Shown here: in pieces, positions 44,387-46,583 of the stretch
Layout: each line of letters begins with the position of its first letter
How positions within the stretch are numbered: position 1 is the stretch's first letter
Assembly (NCBI GenBank): GCA_019455045.1
Contig: JACFND010000015.1
Location: 5,437 to 52,019, forward strand
Source of the DNA: Flavobacteriia bacterium
GTDB lineage: Bacteria > Bacteroidota > Bacteroidia > Flavobacteriales > Weeksellaceae
DNA length: 46,583 nt
Reading direction: 5' to 3'
Made by a program: the position numbers and the translations under genes
The notes under the pieces: model-generated
Told to the model about the DNA's origin: nothing
The model's database searches: none
The model's input: the letters and a program-made list of their open reading frames with translations, nothing else

Positions 44387-45400
44387 TTAGCGAATATTGG
44401 TAAATTTCCTGGTGAATATTTCACCCCGTTCCGTCCGAACGGTCACAATAATGATATTGCTGCTGTATGCTGTATGATTAATTGTGTGTTCGTTTGAATT
44501 GATGTTTGAATTTTTATAAATCGGTTTGCCGTTCAGGTCATATACAACAACCTCCGAAATCCTGTCTGATTCAGAATTGATATGTATGCCGCCGTTTATC
44601 TTTGTAAAATGCACGCCTGCGCTGATGTCAATACCTCCCGGTCCGTAATTGGAGGTATAAATAATCAGAAACCTGTTTTTGTATTCTCCCGAGCGGGTTA
44701 CAAATTTGTAGGTGTTTGTACTCAGATTAACCACTTTGTTCAGCTCTTTGTCCACCAGATAGATGTCCTGTCCGTTTGCAAATACCCCTTCTTTGTTATA
44801 AATCGAAATGATGTGGGTTCCGGTGTGATAAGCACGATATCCCAATTGCAGCTGATCGTAATTTCTGAATGGCGCTCTGCCCTGAATGGCCAGATTGTGA
44901 CCGCCAACTACTGTAAACAGTTCGTCCGATCCGCCCAAACCTTCTGTATCGTCTATCCAGAATTCGTCTCTTCCTCCTTCAAAATAGACTACTGCGGTCA
45001 TCACCTGGATGTTGCCGGGCGTAACCATCTTCAGCCAGAAGCGGTCCATCTCCTGGAAAGCTTCTTTTGTACAGGAATTCGCAGGGTTAAAACCTTCCGG
45101 GGATAAAAACGGATTGGAATTGGGTTCCATTCCGTTTGTTTCCCGGTAAAGACTGCTGTTTGGGGAAGCGTTGATTCCCTGAACGGCAGCATTTCCAAAA
45201 TAAGTTTCTTCGAGATTTAATTCGTTGGTATAGGGGAACTCCCAATCGTCATTTGAAACTGTTTTGGAGTCAGTAAAGTTCTGCTCTGACTGAGCATTTA
45301 ATTGTTTGTTGTTATTTGGCTGTGTGTCTGAATGAATTGCAAATGCGTTGGCAAAAGTCAGTGCCAGTACACTTAAAGTAATCGAATAGATTTTTTTCAT
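44387..45400 (-). CDS. T9SS type C cargo protein, short paralog
   Basis: A 337-residue protein with its own signal peptide (MKKIYSITLSVLALTFANAFA). After a low-complexity Asn/Gln/Ser linker (about 22-110), the rest aligns with the partial protein at 45644: MDRFWLKMVTPG, TAVVYFEGG, LAIQGRAPF, LGYRAY...GTHIISIYNKEGVF, NGQDIYLVDKELNKVVNL and a sorting region VVVYDLNGKPIYKNSNINSNE...IVTVRTERGEIFTRKF. That tail fits the T9SS type C sorting signal (V-V-x-Y-D-x-x-G-x-x-x-Y...V-K/R-T-E-x-G). It is a stand-alone C-terminal unit, perhaps a trimmed copy. The frame extends to 45421 but the signal peptide begins at 45400. Confidence 0.8.
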   Translation of the reverse strand: MKKIYSITLSVLALTFANAFAIHSDTQPNNNKQLNAQSEQNFTDSKTVSNDDWEFPYTNELNLEETYFGNAAVQGINASPNSSLYRETNGMEPNSNPFLSPEGFNPANSCTKEAFQEMDRFWLKMVTPGNIQVMTAVVYFEGGRDEFWIDDTEGLGGSDELFTVVGGHNLAIQGRAPFRNYDQLQLGYRAYHTGTHIISIYNKEGVFANGQDIYLVDKELNKVVNLSTNTYKFVTRSGEYKNRFLIIYTSNYGPGGIDISAGVHFTKINGGIHINSESDRISEVVVYDLNGKPIYKNSNINSNEHTINHTAYSSNIIIVTVRTERGEIFTRKFTNIR

Positions 45401-45498
45401 AATACCAATTTTAAGAAGCATTTAAAAACTTCTCAAAGGTCTAAGGTGTTGGCATTGTCATAGGGGCGGGTCGGTATTATGTTCCCGAATGGGAGAAG

Positions 45499-45506
45499 CA
45501 AATATA
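45499..45506 (-). promoter_or_regulatory. Promoter -7 box for the short type C cargo gene
   Basis: Reads TATATTTG on the minus strand, with TTTG 21 nt upstream (complement 45528-45531), matching the TTTG-N~20-TAnnTTTG pattern. It implies a leader of about 90 nt for the gene starting at 45400. Confidence 0.6.
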
Positions 45507-45590
45507 AATTAAAAAAAATTAGAAATCCAAAATAAATGTTAATAAAAATTTAAACAAATGTTAAACATACTGAAAAACAGGGTATTGGAA

Positions 45591-45631
45591 GAAATGAGGG
45601 CATCAAACCAAGCCAATGACGCCCTCATTTC
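45591..45631 (-). terminator. Hairpin after the partial type C cargo gene
   Basis: Perfect 11-bp arms GAAATGAGGGC (45591-45601) and GCCCTCATTTC (45621-45631). The tail is only weakly T-rich (TTTCTT), so it may act as an RNA-stabilising hairpin as much as a terminator. The loop shares GCTTGGTT with the hairpin at 44322-44363. Confidence 0.6.
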
Positions 45632-45643
45632 CGGTGTCCAATT

Positions 45644-46583
45644 TTAATTATTTACAAATTTTCTGGTCACCAGTTCTCCTGTTTCCGTTTTTACGGTCAC
45701 TATGACAATCTGATGATTGAAGTCTGCCGCATTGATTCGGTGTTCATTTGAGTTGATATCCGATTTTTTATAAACCGGACGGCTGTTCAGATCAAAGAGT
45801 TCCACTTCTTTTATCTTATCGATAGACGAAGTGATTACGATCTGGTTGTCAACTTTTGCAAAATTCACCACATTGCTGATGTCAGCCGCTGTTCCGATGA
45901 TGTTGCCCGGTCTGTAAACGATCATAAAACGATCGTTGAATTCGCCGGCTCTGGTCATAAATTTATAGGGTTTGTCAGTAATTTTTACGGTTTTGTTCAG
46001 CAGTTTGTCGATCAGATAAATGCTCTGTCCGTTTTCAAACACGCCTTCTGGCTGATAGACCGAGAAGATATGGGTTCCGTCCTCAAAGGCTTTGTATCCC
46101 AGCGGAATCTGATCGGTATTGACAAACGGGGCCTTGCCCTGAATAACAAGCTTTTTATTTCCTGCAAAGGTGTATATATCATTTGATGAAAGTGAACTTT
46201 CGGTATCTTCAATTGCAAAATCATTATTTCCGCCTTCAAAATATACCACTGCCAGCATCGGTTCGATTCCCGACGGGGTATTCATCGTCAGCCAGTATCT
46301 GCCAAAACCGTTATCAATTTCATCTTCCGTTCCCGGTTTTCCGGTATAATCAACGGTTCCGGTTTTGATTCTGTATGAATTTTCAAAATGCAGAGTTACA
46401 CCCGGTTTAAGCGCCTGAAGCATAAATCCGGTTCCCACTTTGACCTCCCGGGTTGGATTTCGGTATCCCGCGCCGGATTCAATTACTCTTGGTGCAGATA
46501 CGCCGGTGCCGTCCGGTCCTGTTGTCGCATTATAAATCGCATACTGGTTCTGAGTATAACCTGACCCCATCTGATGGTGAATC
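45644..46583 (-). CDS. T9SS type C cargo protein (partial, 5' end outside window)
   Basis: The frame is open to the window edge on the minus strand, with codons upstream of the first ATG (46570) still coding (…IHHQMGSGYTQ). The gene is therefore longer than 312 codons and the true start is not visible. Sequence: ENSYRIKTGTVDY, YWLTMNTPSGIEPMLAVVYFEG, LVIQGKAPFVNTDQIPLGY, NGQSIYLIDKLLNKTVKI and a type C sorting region ELFDLNSRPVYKKSDINSNE...VTVKTETGELVTRKFVNN. Large T9SS cargo of this kind are secreted and often adhesin-like. It is a paralog of the neighbour at 44387. Confidence 0.8.
   Translation of the reverse strand, partial: IHHQMGSGYTQNQYAIYNATTGPDGTGVSAPRVIESGAGYRNPTREVKVGTGFMLQALKPGVTLHFENSYRIKTGTVDYTGKPGTEDEIDNGFGRYWLTMNTPSGIEPMLAVVYFEGGNNDFAIEDTESSLSSNDIYTFAGNKKLVIQGKAPFVNTDQIPLGYKAFEDGTHIFSVYQPEGVFENGQSIYLIDKLLNKTVKITDKPYKFMTRAGEFNDRFMIVYRPGNIIGTAADISNVVNFAKVDNQIVITSSIDKIKEVELFDLNSRPVYKKSDINSNEHRINAADFNHQIVIVTVKTETGELVTRKFVNN

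Overview
The window looks like an origin-proximal piece of a Bacteroidota chromosome, most likely order Flavobacteriales (Weeksellaceae/Chryseobacterium-like). Evidence: AT-rich DNA; starts mostly without Shine-Dalgarno sequences but preceded by the Bacteroidota -7 promoter motif TAnnTTTG; six proteins with type IX secretion (T9SS) C-terminal sorting domains; a GLPGLI-family protein; and a surface-lipoprotein signal of the C-S-S-D-D-D-D type. No phage, transposase or CRISPR array was seen. Genus cannot be named from sequence reading alone.

Layout. 1-5.7 kb (minus): 5' part of a GH65 maltose phosphorylase, a type III pantothenate kinase, a secreted M1 aminopeptidase, an FGE-like protein, a small membrane protein and ruvC. 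5.7-6.1 kb: a gene-free stretch with an imperfect inverted repeat. 6.1-14.6 kb: a fused eukaryote-order UMP synthase (pyrE-pyrF), a C1 peptidase, nadA with a WG-repeat protein, a Fic protein, a T9SS-secreted peptidylarginine-deiminase-like enzyme, and rsmI. 14.7-18.7 kb: tRNA-Val beside a decayed second copy, trmB, and a tandem pair of secreted M28 aminopeptidases. 18.8-22.4 kb: a DUF4870-like membrane protein, then a cobalamin riboswitch controlling a BtuB-like TonB receptor and a BtuG-like surface lipoprotein. 22.4-25.4 kb: a lipoprotein, ribF and pgk. 25.4-25.9 kb: a 526-bp gap with several DnaA boxes and an AT-rich stretch, a good oriC candidate. 25.9-36.3 kb: rpiB, a GT25 glycosyltransferase, rnr, a GLPGLI protein with a Cys-rich secreted partner, a LysE-type exporter, a sufE-kefB-like-GT9 operon, a D-2-hydroxyacid dehydrogenase and tRNA-Ala. 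36.3-43.1 kb (minus): an OmpA lipoprotein with a lipocalin-like lipoprotein, a methyltransferase, mnmG, ybeY and a patatin/BamA-like outer-membrane phospholipase; two parS-like palindromes flank mnmG. 43.2-46.6 kb (minus): three T9SS cargo proteins, the last cut by the window edge.

How the parts fit. The oriC candidate and the two parS-like palindromes 13-15 kb away support each other: this is probably the replication-origin region. The B12 block is a compact regulated uptake unit (riboswitch, receptor, surface binder). The secreted peptidases, the deiminase and the T9SS cargo suggest a protein-degrading lifestyle. Several housekeeping genes have the -7 motif only 4-6 nt before ATG, implying leaderless transcripts.

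The items most worth follow-up are the PPAD-like deiminase, the oriC/parS pair, the eukaryote-like UMP synthase and the BtuB/BtuG riboswitch unit.
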